Shown: positions 44,792 through 53,953 of the stretch, piece by piece
Numbering within the stretch: position 1 is the stretch's first letter
Layout: the number at the start of each line of letters is the position of its first letter
Source: Actinomyces minihominis
Lineage (GTDB): Bacteria; Actinomycetota; Actinomycetes; Actinomycetales; Actinomycetaceae
Assembly (NCBI RefSeq): GCF_900187855.1
Contig: NZ_FYEG01000004.1
Location: 94,721 to 158,720, forward strand
Length of the DNA stretch: 64,000 nucleotides
Direction of reading: 5' to 3'
Made by a program: the position numbers and the translations under genes
Notes under the pieces: generated by a model
What the model was told of the DNA's origin: nothing
The model's input: only the letters and a program-made list of their open reading frames with translations
Databases searched by the model: none

Positions 44792-45390
44792 ACCCCAACC
44801 GCTCGGCTACCCTCGGGGTCTGCCTCAAGGCTGATCCAGACCCGGCTCTCAAGCCCGGGGTTGATCCCCACCTTGCCTTCATAGAAAGCCCGGATTCTGT
44901 CCATATCTTCAGTGACATTTCCGCTGGGATAGAGGACGGGCCCAAGGCCCATCGTCTTGGTCTTGGTATCAATGAACCCCATGACAATCGGCAGGTTCGC
45001 ATCCCGGGCAATACGGTAGAACCCGGACTTCCAGCGATCGGTCTTCTTGCGGGTTCCTTCCGGGGCCAGGATGAGGACGGCCCCCGGTGTTTCACGCAGT
45101 TCCTCTGCCAGGGCCTGAGCCATGCCCTGGGGGGCGTGTCGGCGGACGGGAATGCCTCCCAGCCAGCGGGGAATGAACCCGAGGGGGTTTTCGAAGGCCT
45201 GCGACTTACCCAGCCACCTCACCGGAACACCGGCCTTCCACGCAATTAGCAACATGACTCCGAAGTCGAGGTTGGAGGTGTGGGGAGCACCAATGAAAAT
45301 CGCACCGTCATTTGGCAGATCATCTTCGATCTGAAAACGGTAACCGAGGAGGCGCGCAACCGAGGTTGCCACGGCGGCTTTGAAACTCAT
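44788..45390 (-). CDS. PlsC-like 1-acylglycerol-3-phosphate acyltransferase family protein
   Basis: A 200-residue acyltransferase. Motif I is APHTSNLDFG (H-x4-D catalytic pair), motif III is LAPEGTRKKTDRWKSGFYRIA (EGTR binds glycerol phosphate), and motif IV is ANLPIVMGFID. It is short and lacks an obvious membrane anchor beyond its N-terminal helix. Substrate may be lysophosphatidate or another acceptor. It ends in a 4-base convergent overlap with the flippase-like gene. Confidence 0.87.
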   Translation of the reverse strand: MSFKAAVATSVARLLGYRFQIEDDLPNDGAIFIGAPHTSNLDFGVMLLIAWKAGVPVRWLGKSQAFENPLGFIPRWLGGIPVRRHAPQGMAQALAEELRETPGAVLILAPEGTRKKTDRWKSGFYRIARDANLPIVMGFIDTKTKTMGLGPVLYPSGNVTEDMDRIRAFYEGKVGINPGLESRVWISLEADPEGSRAVGV

Positions 45391-45415
45391 TGGGCCAGTC
45401 TAGAGCCGGTTCTAT

Positions 45416-46150
45416 CTAGAAGGTGACCAGTGATCCAGCGAGAGCTGAAATACCCAAAATTACCAGTCCAATCAGCAGGGTACGCAGGATAGCCCGCCAA
45501 GCCGACGTATGCTCAACCAGGTGACCGATCCAACCGGAGATGATGAGGGCGATTACAACTGAGATCACCGTGATCTCTCCGCGGATATCCCAGGGCAGAA
45601 TCAGCAGGAAAAGCAGGGGCAAGATGGTTCCGCCCAGGAATGCCAAGCCCGCCAGGCCCGCCTTCCTCCAGGCCCAGTCCTTCCCAGGAATCTCATCCAT
45701 GTCGTACTCGGCCTCAAGCTGGGCCCGCAGCGCATCGTTGGCCGTAAGCTCTTTGGCGACAGCCAGGCTGAGCTTCGGAGAAAGTCCCTTGAGCTCGTAG
45801 ATTCGGGCCAGTTCCTCTAGCTCTTCCTCCGGGGAGGACTCCAGTGCCTTCTGTTCCCGTTCAACAATCTTGAGTTGCGCCTGTCGTTCTGATTCTGATT
45901 TGGCGTACTGGGTTGCTGCACTGGTGGCGACACCAATGACAATGAGAGCGCTGACGCCGATGATCGCTTCCTGCCCGGTGGCACCCCCTGCGAGCAGACC
46001 CTGGATAATCGCTGCCGACGAGATGATCCCGTCGTTTCCAATCGAGAGCAACTCACGCCACTGCGCATCATCCCGCGGGCTCCACTCTTCAGAGTTATCC
46101 CGGTAGCGATTGAGGAAGAATGTGGGGTTCGGGAGGCGGAAGGTGGGCAT
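45416..46150 (-). CDS. VIT1/CCC1-family transporter (Fe2+/Mn2+ type)
   Basis: A 244-residue membrane protein. SIGNDGIISSAAIIQGLLAGG is the conserved VIT1/CCC1 first helix with its Asp, followed by GVATSAATQYAKSESERQAQ leading into a cytoplasmic charged helical region (EREQKALESSPEEELEELARIYELKG) typical of the family's metal-binding domain. LTANDALRAQLEAEY and three C-terminal helices complete it. Members export Fe2+ or Mn2+ from the cytoplasm or into stores. Proximity to a peroxiredoxin gene fits a metal/oxidative stress role, but the gap is small and co-regulation is not shown. Confidence 0.88.
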   Translation of the reverse strand: MPTFRLPNPTFFLNRYRDNSEEWSPRDDAQWRELLSIGNDGIISSAAIIQGLLAGGATGQEAIIGVSALIVIGVATSAATQYAKSESERQAQLKIVEREQKALESSPEEELEELARIYELKGLSPKLSLAVAKELTANDALRAQLEAEYDMDEIPGKDWAWRKAGLAGLAFLGGTILPLLFLLILPWDIRGEITVISVVIALIISGWIGHLVEHTSAWRAILRTLLIGLVILGISALAGSLVTF

Positions 46151-46193
46151 CTTCAGACCTACCTTCCGCCGTTCTTATCCCTAACCACAGGAT

Positions 46194-46697
46194 CTAGGCG
46201 TCTAGTCCGAGGGTCTTACGCAGGCGCGCAACGTGACCCGTAGCCTTGACGTTGTACTGCGCCACCTCGATCTTTCCGTCCTTGCCGACGACAAAGGTTG
46301 AGCGGATGATGCCTTGGAAAACCTTGCCGTAGTTCATCTTGGAACCGTAGGTCCCCCACTGCTTCATGATCGAGTGGTCCGGATCGGTGCCCAGGGGAAA
46401 GTTCAACGAGTCCTTCTCTTTGAACTTCTCTAGCGAGGTCATCTTGTCCGCACTGATGCCGATCACGGAGTAACCGGCTCCCTTCAGGGAGTTGAGGTTG
46501 TCACGGAAGTCGCAGGCTTCCTTGGTGCACCCCGGGGTCATGGCCTTGGGATAGAAGTAGACGATGACGCCCTTCTCAGCGGCCTCAACCAGCTGGGCCA
46601 ATGTCACCTCACCCTCAGTTGTTTCGATGGTGAACGCAGGGGCCTCTTGCCCCACTTCCAAGCGGATCACGCCATTATTAGATGTGTTCTCAGTCAT
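46194..46697 (-). CDS. bcp: Thiol peroxidase Bcp (peroxiredoxin Q)
   Basis: Reduces hydrogen peroxide and organic peroxides using thioredoxin. The 167-residue AhpC/TSA protein has YFYPKAMTPGCTKEACDFRD, with the peroxidatic cysteine in PGCT and a second cysteine five residues later, the atypical 2-Cys arrangement of PrxQ/Bcp. SADKMTSLEKFKEKDSLNFP and GIIRSTFVVGKDGKIEVAQY complete the fold. Start ATG 46697. Confidence 0.94.
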   Translation of the reverse strand: MTENTSNNGVIRLEVGQEAPAFTIETTEGEVTLAQLVEAAEKGVIVYFYPKAMTPGCTKEACDFRDNLNSLKGAGYSVIGISADKMTSLEKFKEKDSLNFPLGTDPDHSIMKQWGTYGSKMNYGKVFQGIIRSTFVVGKDGKIEVAQYNVKATGHVARLRKTLGLDA

Positions 46698-46821
46698 GGC
46701 GCCATTCTCTCACGACCCTCCGACATAAGCACGGCACCAAGCACGGCCCAACCGACCGAGGCACCGCACTTCGCCAACGCTTCGTGCGCGTCGGTCTTGG
46801 ACACCCGACCTCCGGAGAGGT

Positions 46822-47589
46822 TTAGGCAGTCACAACCTGCACTCCTGCAGCCCGGTACGGCTTCAGCTTTCCACGAGATCTCTCATCCGTGACGAGGGTC
46901 CAACCTCGAGGCATTGGGGCCCAGGCATGCTGACGAAGACCAAGTTTCGAAGCATGGGCCAGCACGACCGTTCGATTCGATCTGGAAGCAATAAGTTCTT
47001 TGGTTTGAGCCTCCGCCAAGGTTGGCTCCCCGACCCCATCGACGGGATGCACGGCATCACAACCCAGGAATGCTATGTCTACATAAAGTTTCTCGACTGC
47101 GGCGGTGAACAGTGCGCCGGAAAGGGAATGCGAGTTACGAAAGACCTTTCCTCCGGTCAGGAGTACCTCGATGTTCGGGTCGTCAGCCAGGGCGAGTGCA
47201 ATTTCAAGACCCCTGGTTACAACGGTTAGTGGTCCACGGTTACCTAGGTGAGGGATGAGCCTGGAGCACGAAGACCCAGCGTCCAGGAAAATCACGGATG
47301 CCTCTTCGGGAATCAACTCAGCGGCGGCCTTCGCAATCTGAATCTTTGCTCCAACCTCAATCTCTTCCCGCTCCGCAAGCACTTTTTCTCGGATTTGAGG
47401 GCTCGGAATCGCCCCACCCAGTGTCCGAGTTACTACCCCCTGGTCTTCAAGCACGGTGAGGTCACGGCGGATTGTAGAAGGGGAGACATCCATGGCCTTG
47501 GCGATCTCATCAACCATCTGAGTTCCTGAAAAGACCAGATTTCTGATGCCTTCTTGTCGCCTGCGCGTTGAAGTACGCTGTGCTGCCAT
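46822..47589 (-). CDS. DeoR/GlpR-family transcriptional regulator
   Basis: Sugar-phosphate-responsive regulator of 255 residues. The start ATG 47589 is preceded by GGGGAG; the longer frame to 47637 is unsupported. N-terminal HTH: RRRQEGIRNLVFSGTQMVDEIAKAMDVSPSTIRRDLTVLEDQGVVTRTLGGA, the DeoR signature. The C-terminal effector domain has VIFLDAGSSCSRLIPHL, VVTRGLEIALAL, VLLTGGKVF and FLGCDAVHPVDGVGEPTLAEAQTKELI. It is the last gene of the sugar-acid cassette, 105 bases beyond the dehydrogenase gene, and probably senses a phosphorylated intermediate. Confidence 0.92.
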   Translation of the reverse strand: MAAQRTSTRRRQEGIRNLVFSGTQMVDEIAKAMDVSPSTIRRDLTVLEDQGVVTRTLGGAIPSPQIREKVLAEREEIEVGAKIQIAKAAAELIPEEASVIFLDAGSSCSRLIPHLGNRGPLTVVTRGLEIALALADDPNIEVLLTGGKVFRNSHSLSGALFTAAVEKLYVDIAFLGCDAVHPVDGVGEPTLAEAQTKELIASRSNRTVVLAHASKLGLRQHAWAPMPRGWTLVTDERSRGKLKPYRAAGVQVVTA

Positions 47590-47694
47590 GGAGTCTCCCC
47601 ACCCCTTTTGATTGTCTGGGACACTTGGCTCGGTCAATGCCCTGCATTCAGGGCTTTGAACCTTGGGGCCTTGGCACCCATTGTCCCAAAATAA

Positions 47695-48741
47695 TTACTT
47701 GACCAGGTACTCCTCTCGGATTCCCTCGACAAAGGGCGCATAGTCGACGGCAGCGAGATAGGCGGAGCGCATCGTATCGTGGGAAGCCAGTCCCTTCCCC
47801 GCGATATCGAATGCGGTGCCGTGGTCGACAGACGTACGAAGGATCGGAAGTCCAACGGTGACCGAGATGGTGCCATCAAAGTCATACGTCTTGGCCGCAA
47901 TGTGTCCTTGATCGTGGTACTGGCTCAGGATCCCGTCATACCTGCCAATGATTCCGTGGTGAAAGACAGAATCCGCCGGGATTGGTCCCGCTACGTTGAG
48001 TCCCCTTTCGTTGACTATCGCGACTGCGGGAGCCAGCACATCAATCTCTTCCGAGCCAAATGCCCCACCCTCACCTCCGTGCGGGTTGATTGCCGCAACG
48101 GCCAAGCGGGGATCTGGGACACCGAAGACCTGAAGTGCACGATGCGCACGCTCAATCGAAGCAACCTGTGTCTCTACAGTGATTGAGTTCAGCGCGTCCC
48201 TCAGAGACTGGTGTCTGGTAGCGAAGAAAATCCGAAGATGGTGGTTATCGAGCTCTTCATTTCGCGTCACAAACATGGTGTCTTGATTGGTGACCCCCGT
48301 AAGCTCGCCGAGCATCTCCGTGTGCCCAAGATGCTTGCTACCGGAAGCCCATATTGCCTCTTTGTTGATTGGTCCGGTAACTATTCCGTCGACCTTCTGA
48401 TCCATGGCAGCCGCAGTTGCAGTCTCAATTGCCGCCACCGCGGCTCGGCCGGCCCGCTCATCAACTACTCCCCAAGCTGGCATTTCGTCTCCGAGGACTC
48501 CGGTGTCATAGATATCTATGACACCCTCCCCCAAAGGAGGCGTATCCCAGCTGTCGACAACTCGTACTTCAACGGGAAGTCCGAGCGCCTTGACGGCTGC
48601 GCGAAGTGCAACTGCATCACCAACAGCAATCCCGTGGTGCTCATCCGACCCAGCAAACTCGGCAAGTGTCATTGCCGTAATCTCAGGGCCGATACCGACC
48701 GGGTCACCCATCGTGACCGCGAGAACTGGTTTCTTACTCAT
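47695..48741 (-). CDS. pdxA2: PdxA-family dehydrogenase, probably PdxA2 (4-phospho-threonate/erythronate)
   Basis: A 348-residue metal- and NAD-dependent dehydrogenase. ATG 48741 follows a perfect AAGGAG; the frame open to 48909 is not needed. Motifs: AVTMGDPVGIGPEI, GPINKEAIWASGSKHLGHTEML with metal-binding His, AINPHGGEGGAFGSEE, and YHDQGHIAAKTYDFDGTISVTVGLPILRTSVDHGTAFDIAGKG. The same signature occurs in PdxA (vitamin B6). PdxA2 paralogues next to a DUF1537 kinase oxidise and decarboxylate 4-phospho-D-threonate or -erythronate to DHAP, and this context, with a sugar-acid permease and no other B6 gene, favours that role. Confidence 0.85.
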   Translation of the reverse strand: MSKKPVLAVTMGDPVGIGPEITAMTLAEFAGSDEHHGIAVGDAVALRAAVKALGLPVEVRVVDSWDTPPLGEGVIDIYDTGVLGDEMPAWGVVDERAGRAAVAAIETATAAAMDQKVDGIVTGPINKEAIWASGSKHLGHTEMLGELTGVTNQDTMFVTRNEELDNHHLRIFFATRHQSLRDALNSITVETQVASIERAHRALQVFGVPDPRLAVAAINPHGGEGGAFGSEEIDVLAPAVAIVNERGLNVAGPIPADSVFHHGIIGRYDGILSQYHDQGHIAAKTYDFDGTISVTVGLPILRTSVDHGTAFDIAGKGLASHDTMRSAYLAAVDYAPFVEGIREEYLVK

Positions 48742-48805
48742 GTACTCATTCTCCTTCAAATGATTCAAACCACTGGGCACTGTTAGGTGCGCGATCCATC
48801 CGCCA

Positions 48806-50128
48806 CTAGTCTGACTCCACCAGGGGTGCAGCACGGACCCATTTGCTCCGCTGGTTGGCAGTCTGCGTGAGCTTATCGACGCATAGAATCGCCGCATCAG
48901 GACCGCCAATCAGACCACCCTTGGTGACGATCGACAGACCTGCCCATGGTCCTCCGATGACTTCACCTTCGACAGCCAACGGAATGACCTCACCATGGAT
49001 CTCGACGCCGTAGCTTCCTAGCTTGCTGAGAATCGCTGCGGTGATGTCTCCGCCTGTTGAGTAGACTCCATCAACCGCAGTCTCCTCAAGCGTCTTCGTC
49101 ACGATAGAACCGAGGATCTCCGGCAGCCGTTCTACTTCCTCATCCGTGAGAGTGCGTCGGTCAGAAGGCACCAGTACCTGTGCGTAGAGAACCGCTTGTC
49201 TAGGCCCAGCACTCCTTACGGCCTCTATCATCGCCTGCGCCGAGAGTTCAATATCTGGCAGGTTGTCCCCCGGCTTGAAAACTGGCCTAACTACCACTGG
49301 GTTCCGCTCAGCGATCAGACGCCCCAGTTGTAGCTGTGTTAGATCCGAGGCCGAGCCTGATACCGCAATGACTCGCCCCTGTATCTTCGACCCCTTGAAT
49401 CCCATTGCCTGAGCCAAAGCCAGTGTTGCCGGACCCGGATCTATGCCTACCCATCTGATCCCATCACCTGCTTCAACTGCGGCCTCAGCAACGGCCTCAA
49501 TGTGCGCAGGCACTAAGGAATCCGCCACTATGGCGTCCAGATCCTGTATCTCAAGAAGTCTGCGAAACTCTGCGACAAGCCCTACTTTCGGACCCGCCAC
49601 CACATGAAGAGGGATAAGCGCTGTCTTCATCCCAGTCTGGTCGCTGAGAACCTCCTCGACGAGAGAGGTGCGCACCGGGGTGCGAACATCTCTCGAGAGT
49701 TCGGTGTCTTCTAGTCGACGGCCCTCAAGCAGCTGACGCCCCTCAACGGTGACGCGGTTGGCGCTGGGAAATGCTGGAACGCAGAGCCCAACTGTTCGCT
49801 CACCCGAGAGGGTACGCACCTCGCCGATTGCAGCCGCGGCCGCCGCACCTACATTCCCCCGCAGGGTCGTATCGATTCGACAGCTCACGAGCCGTGCGGG
49901 CCATCCCGCCCGGATGGCCTCACGAGTTACGAGTGCAGCATCTTCCGGAGTTGAGTGCCTTGAATCAGTCGTGATGACGATGGCATCGAAACGGTCACCA
50001 AAGTCAGGCAGTGAGTGAGTGGCTTCGAAGAACGAGGTCGTGACCGCTCTGAGACCAGCGTGCGCAAACCCGGCTGCGCAAGCATTTCCACCAGTCAGAT
50101 CATCTGCGGCGATTAGAACTTCAACCAT
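48806..50128 (-). CDS. Four-carbon acid sugar kinase (DUF1537; DtnK/DenK-like)
   Basis: A 440-residue kinase. The N-terminal substrate domain has the family motif IAADDLTGGNACAAGFAHAG and VITTDSRHSTPEDA with RIDTTLRGNVGAA. The C-terminal nucleotide-binding domain has VSGSASDLTQLQLG, GGDITAAILSKLG and the Gly-rich GPWAGLSIVTKGGLIG. Established members phosphorylate D-threonate, D-erythronate or 3-oxo-tetronates. Pairing with PdxA2, rather than with OtnC/OtnI, points to D-threonate or D-erythronate 4-kinase. ATG 50128 is one base from the permease stop; the dehydrogenase gene follows after 64 bases. Confidence 0.88.
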   Translation of the reverse strand: MVEVLIAADDLTGGNACAAGFAHAGLRAVTTSFFEATHSLPDFGDRFDAIVITTDSRHSTPEDAALVTREAIRAGWPARLVSCRIDTTLRGNVGAAAAAAIGEVRTLSGERTVGLCVPAFPSANRVTVEGRQLLEGRRLEDTELSRDVRTPVRTSLVEEVLSDQTGMKTALIPLHVVAGPKVGLVAEFRRLLEIQDLDAIVADSLVPAHIEAVAEAAVEAGDGIRWVGIDPGPATLALAQAMGFKGSKIQGRVIAVSGSASDLTQLQLGRLIAERNPVVVRPVFKPGDNLPDIELSAQAMIEAVRSAGPRQAVLYAQVLVPSDRRTLTDEEVERLPEILGSIVTKTLEETAVDGVYSTGGDITAAILSKLGSYGVEIHGEVIPLAVEGEVIGGPWAGLSIVTKGGLIGGPDAAILCVDKLTQTANQRSKWVRAAPLVESD

Positions 50129-50129
50129 G

Positions 50130-51614
50130 TCACATCACGAGGTTCAGAATAATCAGCAACGGAATGGAGCCCGCCCAAACCGCGGTGGTTATGCCTGACC
50201 AACCCTTGATCGCATCCATGCCCTCGAGACCGGTAAATCTTGTTACCACCCAGAAGTAGGAGTCGTTGAAGTAGCTGAAGAACATTGAACCGGTCGTGCA
50301 TGCGAACACCGCAACAATGGGGTTGATACCGAGGGTGGTAACCAGGGGCGCAGTAACTGACGCGGCAGTAATCATCGCCACTGTTCCGGACCCCTGAGCC
50401 AACCTGACCAAGGTCGCAATGAGGAATGGCACGAGGAACGCTGGCAACGGTGTCGCGGCAATAGCTTCCGCTAACGCATCGCCGACTCCCGAAACACGCA
50501 GTACCTGTCCAAAGGCGCCACCTGCACCGGTGATCAGGAGGATAAGTCCGACCGCGGCTGCAGAGTCACCCAACCACCGCTGAACCTTGCCTCTTGGGAC
50601 CCAGCGGGGAATCAGTAGGTACACCGCGAGGACAATGCCAATCACAAGTGCGATTACCGGGTTGCCGAGGAACGAAAACGGAATCGTCCAATCTGAGGGC
50701 ACGTAGTCGCCTGTAAGAGTTCCCTGGGCGTTCTTATCAACTGCCGCGAAGACGGTGTTCAGCACGATCAGAACAAGGGGAACAACCAGCGGCAAGCTTC
50801 CCACGAGAGCCCCCACTCGGTGGGGCTTCGCTCCGGCTGGAGCTTCACCCAGTGCTGCGGCAGGGTCATAGGTCTGCACGTCCTCAACAACAGTCATGAC
50901 CGTCCCGCCAGAGACTGTGGAACCGTCGCCACCATCCTCTGCAAGAAGGGCAGCATTTTCGTGGCCAAACACCGCTGCTCGGATCTCTGGAATCACCTTA
51001 TCTTCCAGCTTCGGCCCCACCCACTTTGCGTAGATCACGACCACTGGGAGAAGGATGACAGAAAAGATCAAGCCCACGACGATCACTAGGCCAAGATCGG
51101 CGCCGAGGATACCTGCTACCGCGAGGGGGCCTGGAGTCGGAGGCACCATGTGGTGAGTCAGAGTCATACCGCAGCCAAGGGCAAGCGCTAATGCGACATA
51201 CCCGCCTCGCTTCACCCGAGCCACCGCGCGGGCCAGAGGGTTCATGATCACATAGCCCGAATCACAGAACACAGGGATCGAGACCAGAGCACCCACCGAC
51301 CCCATAGCCCATTCTTCCTTGCCACGACCAAATACCCTAAGGAAAGCCCGGGCTAGTGCATCTGCGGCCCCTGAGATCTCAAGCATCTTCCCGATACCAA
51401 CACCGAGACCAATGACGATGCCGATACTTGCCAGGGTGTTGCCGAAGCCTGAGGTTATCGCGTTTAGTGTCTCTAACATTGGTTGCCCGGCGACGATGCC
51501 GGTTACCAGCGCAGCTAGTAGAAGGGCCACAAACGCATCAAGCCTGGTCCAAAGAACCGTCACGATGATGACTGCGATGCCCAACACAAGCGCCAGAATC
51601 AGTTGTCCATCCAC
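50130..51614 (-). CDS. GntP-family sugar-acid permease
   Basis: A 494-residue transporter with about 12 to 14 hydrophobic helices. GntP landmarks are visible: FGNTLASIGIVIGLGVGIGKMLE, ALGCGMTLTHHMVPPTPGPLAVAGILGADLG and VRLAQGSGTVAMITAASVTAP, and FNDSYFWVVTRFTGLEG near the end. An Asp/Glu/Gly-rich cytoplasmic loop of about 60 residues (LAEDGGDGSTVSGG region) is inserted midway. Family members import gluconate, glycerate or related aldonates by H+ symport. Starts at GTG 51614 with GAGGAG. Placed between glycerate kinase and the four-carbon acid kinase, it is the likely entry port for the cassette substrate. Confidence 0.92.
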   Translation of the reverse strand: MDGQLILALVLGIAVIIVTVLWTRLDAFVALLLAALVTGIVAGQPMLETLNAITSGFGNTLASIGIVIGLGVGIGKMLEISGAADALARAFLRVFGRGKEEWAMGSVGALVSIPVFCDSGYVIMNPLARAVARVKRGGYVALALALGCGMTLTHHMVPPTPGPLAVAGILGADLGLVIVVGLIFSVILLPVVVIYAKWVGPKLEDKVIPEIRAAVFGHENAALLAEDGGDGSTVSGGTVMTVVEDVQTYDPAAALGEAPAGAKPHRVGALVGSLPLVVPLVLIVLNTVFAAVDKNAQGTLTGDYVPSDWTIPFSFLGNPVIALVIGIVLAVYLLIPRWVPRGKVQRWLGDSAAAVGLILLITGAGGAFGQVLRVSGVGDALAEAIAATPLPAFLVPFLIATLVRLAQGSGTVAMITAASVTAPLVTTLGINPIVAVFACTTGSMFFSYFNDSYFWVVTRFTGLEGMDAIKGWSGITTAVWAGSIPLLIILNLVM

Positions 51615-51732
51615 GGAAAACTCCTCAATTGTGCTGAAGATAGCCGAGCCCCACTGCCCGACTGTGATAAGTCTGACAGAAGGTTCTGCGCATTACAAGC
51701 AACTTTGGCAACTCTGAGGGTTTCAACGGCTA

Positions 51733-52908
51733 TTAATTAGGCGTATCGCGCAACTTCCGGTTCGTGTGCGCACTGGAGAGGAGTCGTACGACCTCGAAAG
51801 TGGTCACTTCAATCCCCTGGGCAGTCGTTTCAGGACTCATAGCTTCAGCAAGTGGGAGCGGTTCTGAGTGTATGGGGAAGACTCCGTCCAGCAGCTCATC
51901 CACTTCGTGGAGCGGCCTCTTAATCCTGCCCCCAAGGCCAACGGCAAGCGCACCGACAAGATGCGCGAGATGCGCAACTCCGGAGGGCACTTTTCCATAT
52001 GCAGACTGAGAATCGATAGACCCCTCTCCCGTGATGACAAGATCAGCATCTTTCAGGATGTCGGCCAGTCCCACTTCATGGGCCACACGATCAAACCCAG
52101 GGTGCATCGAACCCCCGAGCGCCACGAAGGCTCCACCTAATCCCCCGGCTGCCCCCGATCCCGGAACACGGTCCACAACCCGTTCGAAAGTTTCTTCAAG
52201 GACCGTTGCCCACCTGGCTTGCTGAGAATCGAGGTGTGCCACCTGCTCGGGTGTGGCCCCCTTTTGGGGTCCAAAGGTTGCAGCCGCACCTTCGGGACCG
52301 GTCATCGGGTTCTTGACGTCTCCCAGGATCGTCACCCTTGTGTCCCCAAGGGACTGCATGTCAGAAACATCGAGCGTGTGGAAGGTCCAGAGTGGGTTGA
52401 CGCCCCTTGGAATAACGTCTCCATTCGCATCTCTCAGCACGGCACCCAGGGCCTGGAAAACCCCCGTCCCGCCATCCGTGGTGGCCGACCCTCCCAGCGT
52501 CACCAGAATCTCATCGACATCGTGGTTCAGGGCGTCAAGGAAGACCGCTCCAAACCCGAAAGAACTGGCAACTGGCGGAAGTTGACTGTCAACGGCGACC
52601 TGGTGCAAGCCGACGGTCTGGGCGCACTCAAGGACGGCAATCCTTGCCCCGCACCGTTCGATAATGCCGTACTCAGCCAAGATCGGCCGGTTGGCGGCAT
52701 CGACTGTCTCGACGGACACCAACTGCTTTCCGTGTGCCCACATCAGGGCATCCAGTGTGCCTTCGCCCCCGTCAGCTATTGGAACCGCGACAACCTGGGC
52801 CGATGGCACGGCTCTAAGTACACCGCGGCAAGCGGCCTCACCCGCGTCCAAGGAACCCAGTGAGCCCTTGAATGAGTCGAGTGCGCAGACAACCTTGAGA
52901 CTTCGCAT
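51733..52908 (-). CDS. glxK: Glycerate kinase (GlxK/GarK family)
   Basis: Phosphorylates D-glycerate. The 391-residue protein shows the family's blocks: VVCALDSFKGSLGSLDAGEAACRG, PIADGGEGTLDAL, ILVTLGGSATTDGGTGVFQALGA, PGSGAAGGLGGAF and LVITGEGSIDSQSAYGKVPSGVA. ATG 52908 is preceded by GGGGAG at 8 bases; a GTG two codons upstream is also possible. It lies 25 bases after the SDR gene and 118 bases before the permease, so probably one transcript. Product is 2- or 3-phosphoglycerate for glycolysis. Confidence 0.93.
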   Translation of the reverse strand: MRSLKVVCALDSFKGSLGSLDAGEAACRGVLRAVPSAQVVAVPIADGGEGTLDALMWAHGKQLVSVETVDAANRPILAEYGIIERCGARIAVLECAQTVGLHQVAVDSQLPPVASSFGFGAVFLDALNHDVDEILVTLGGSATTDGGTGVFQALGAVLRDANGDVIPRGVNPLWTFHTLDVSDMQSLGDTRVTILGDVKNPMTGPEGAAATFGPQKGATPEQVAHLDSQQARWATVLEETFERVVDRVPGSGAAGGLGGAFVALGGSMHPGFDRVAHEVGLADILKDADLVITGEGSIDSQSAYGKVPSGVAHLAHLVGALAVGLGGRIKRPLHEVDELLDGVFPIHSEPLPLAEAMSPETTAQGIEVTTFEVVRLLSSAHTNRKLRDTPN

Positions 52909-52933
52909 CACCACTGCTCCCCACCTTTTCGGC

Positions 52934-53692
52934 TCAAGATTCCCTCACCCTGAGGGGGACGCGGCAAACATCGGTGTTGGATGACTGGGCCACGGGTCGC
53001 AGCACCATCAGGTCTACATTCATATGTGCGGGGGCGTCCAGGCTCCACCGAATGGCCTCAGCAATGTCTTCAGCCACCAGTGGACCGTCCACACCCTTAT
53101 AGACATTGTCAGCGGACTCTTGGCTGCCGAGGCGATTGAGTGAAAACTCTGCTGTTTGCACCATTCCCGGGGCAATCTCAATCACCCGGATTGGTTCCCC
53201 AGCAAGTTCTAAGCGGAGAGTGGCTGGAATCTGTCGTTCAGCGTGTTTGGCAGCGACATAACCTGCTCCTCCCGGATAGGTGCCATGCGCTGCTGTCGAG
53301 GTGACGAAGACCAGGCTGCCACCGCCGGCCTCACGAATGAGAGGCAGCACACGACCGGTGAGGTCGAGGGTACCCAGCACATTCATCTCATACATTCGGC
53401 GCCACACCTCAACGGACCCGTCCTCAACCCGATCCGTTCCAATCGCACCACCGGCCACGTGTACGACAGCCCCCAGGGGTCCCCCAATGGCAGCCACCAG
53501 TTGCTCGACCTGGTCAGGGGCGGTGAGGTCGGCAGCGAAGATCTCGCATCCGGTCTCATCACGAAGCTTTTCTAGTCGGCTGGTGCGGCGAGCTGTGGCA
53601 AAAACCTGCCACCCCGAGGCCACCAGGGAACGAACGGTAGCTTCACCAATTCCAGTTGAAGCGCCGGTTACAAGTGCACGTTTGAGAGTCAT
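52934..53692 (-). CDS. Short-chain dehydrogenase/reductase
   Basis: A 252-residue classical SDR: ALVTGASTGIGEATVRSL (TGxxxGIG cofactor motif), ATARR (basic residues after strand 2 suggest NADP), NAG-equivalent HVAGGAIG, catalytic Ser in VTSTAAHG and YVAAK. The style resembles YdfG-type 3-hydroxyacid dehydrogenases. It is the first gene of the minus-strand sugar-acid cassette, 25 bases before glycerate kinase, so it may interconvert a hydroxy acid and a semialdehyde; this is inferred from position only. Its start is 98 bases from the tRNA-Leu 3' end. Confidence 0.88.
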   Translation of the reverse strand: MTLKRALVTGASTGIGEATVRSLVASGWQVFATARRTSRLEKLRDETGCEIFAADLTAPDQVEQLVAAIGGPLGAVVHVAGGAIGTDRVEDGSVEVWRRMYEMNVLGTLDLTGRVLPLIREAGGGSLVFVTSTAAHGTYPGGAGYVAAKHAERQIPATLRLELAGEPIRVIEIAPGMVQTAEFSLNRLGSQESADNVYKGVDGPLVAEDIAEAIRWSLDAPAHMNVDLMVLRPVAQSSNTDVCRVPLRVRES

Positions 53693-53789
53693 TCTTCAAG
53701 TGTGCATCATCGATCTCCAGATCACCCCAAGTTTGGATGACGGATCTTCGGGCCACGCCCAGCGAGGGGCAGGTGGGATAGAAAAACTT

Positions 53790-53874
<85 letters not shown>

Positions 53875-53953
53875 CTAGCTGCTATGCCGTCACATATCCT
53901 ACCTTGAGAATCATCGACTCAAGACAGGGTATGCGCCACAGCGTCCGAGACTC

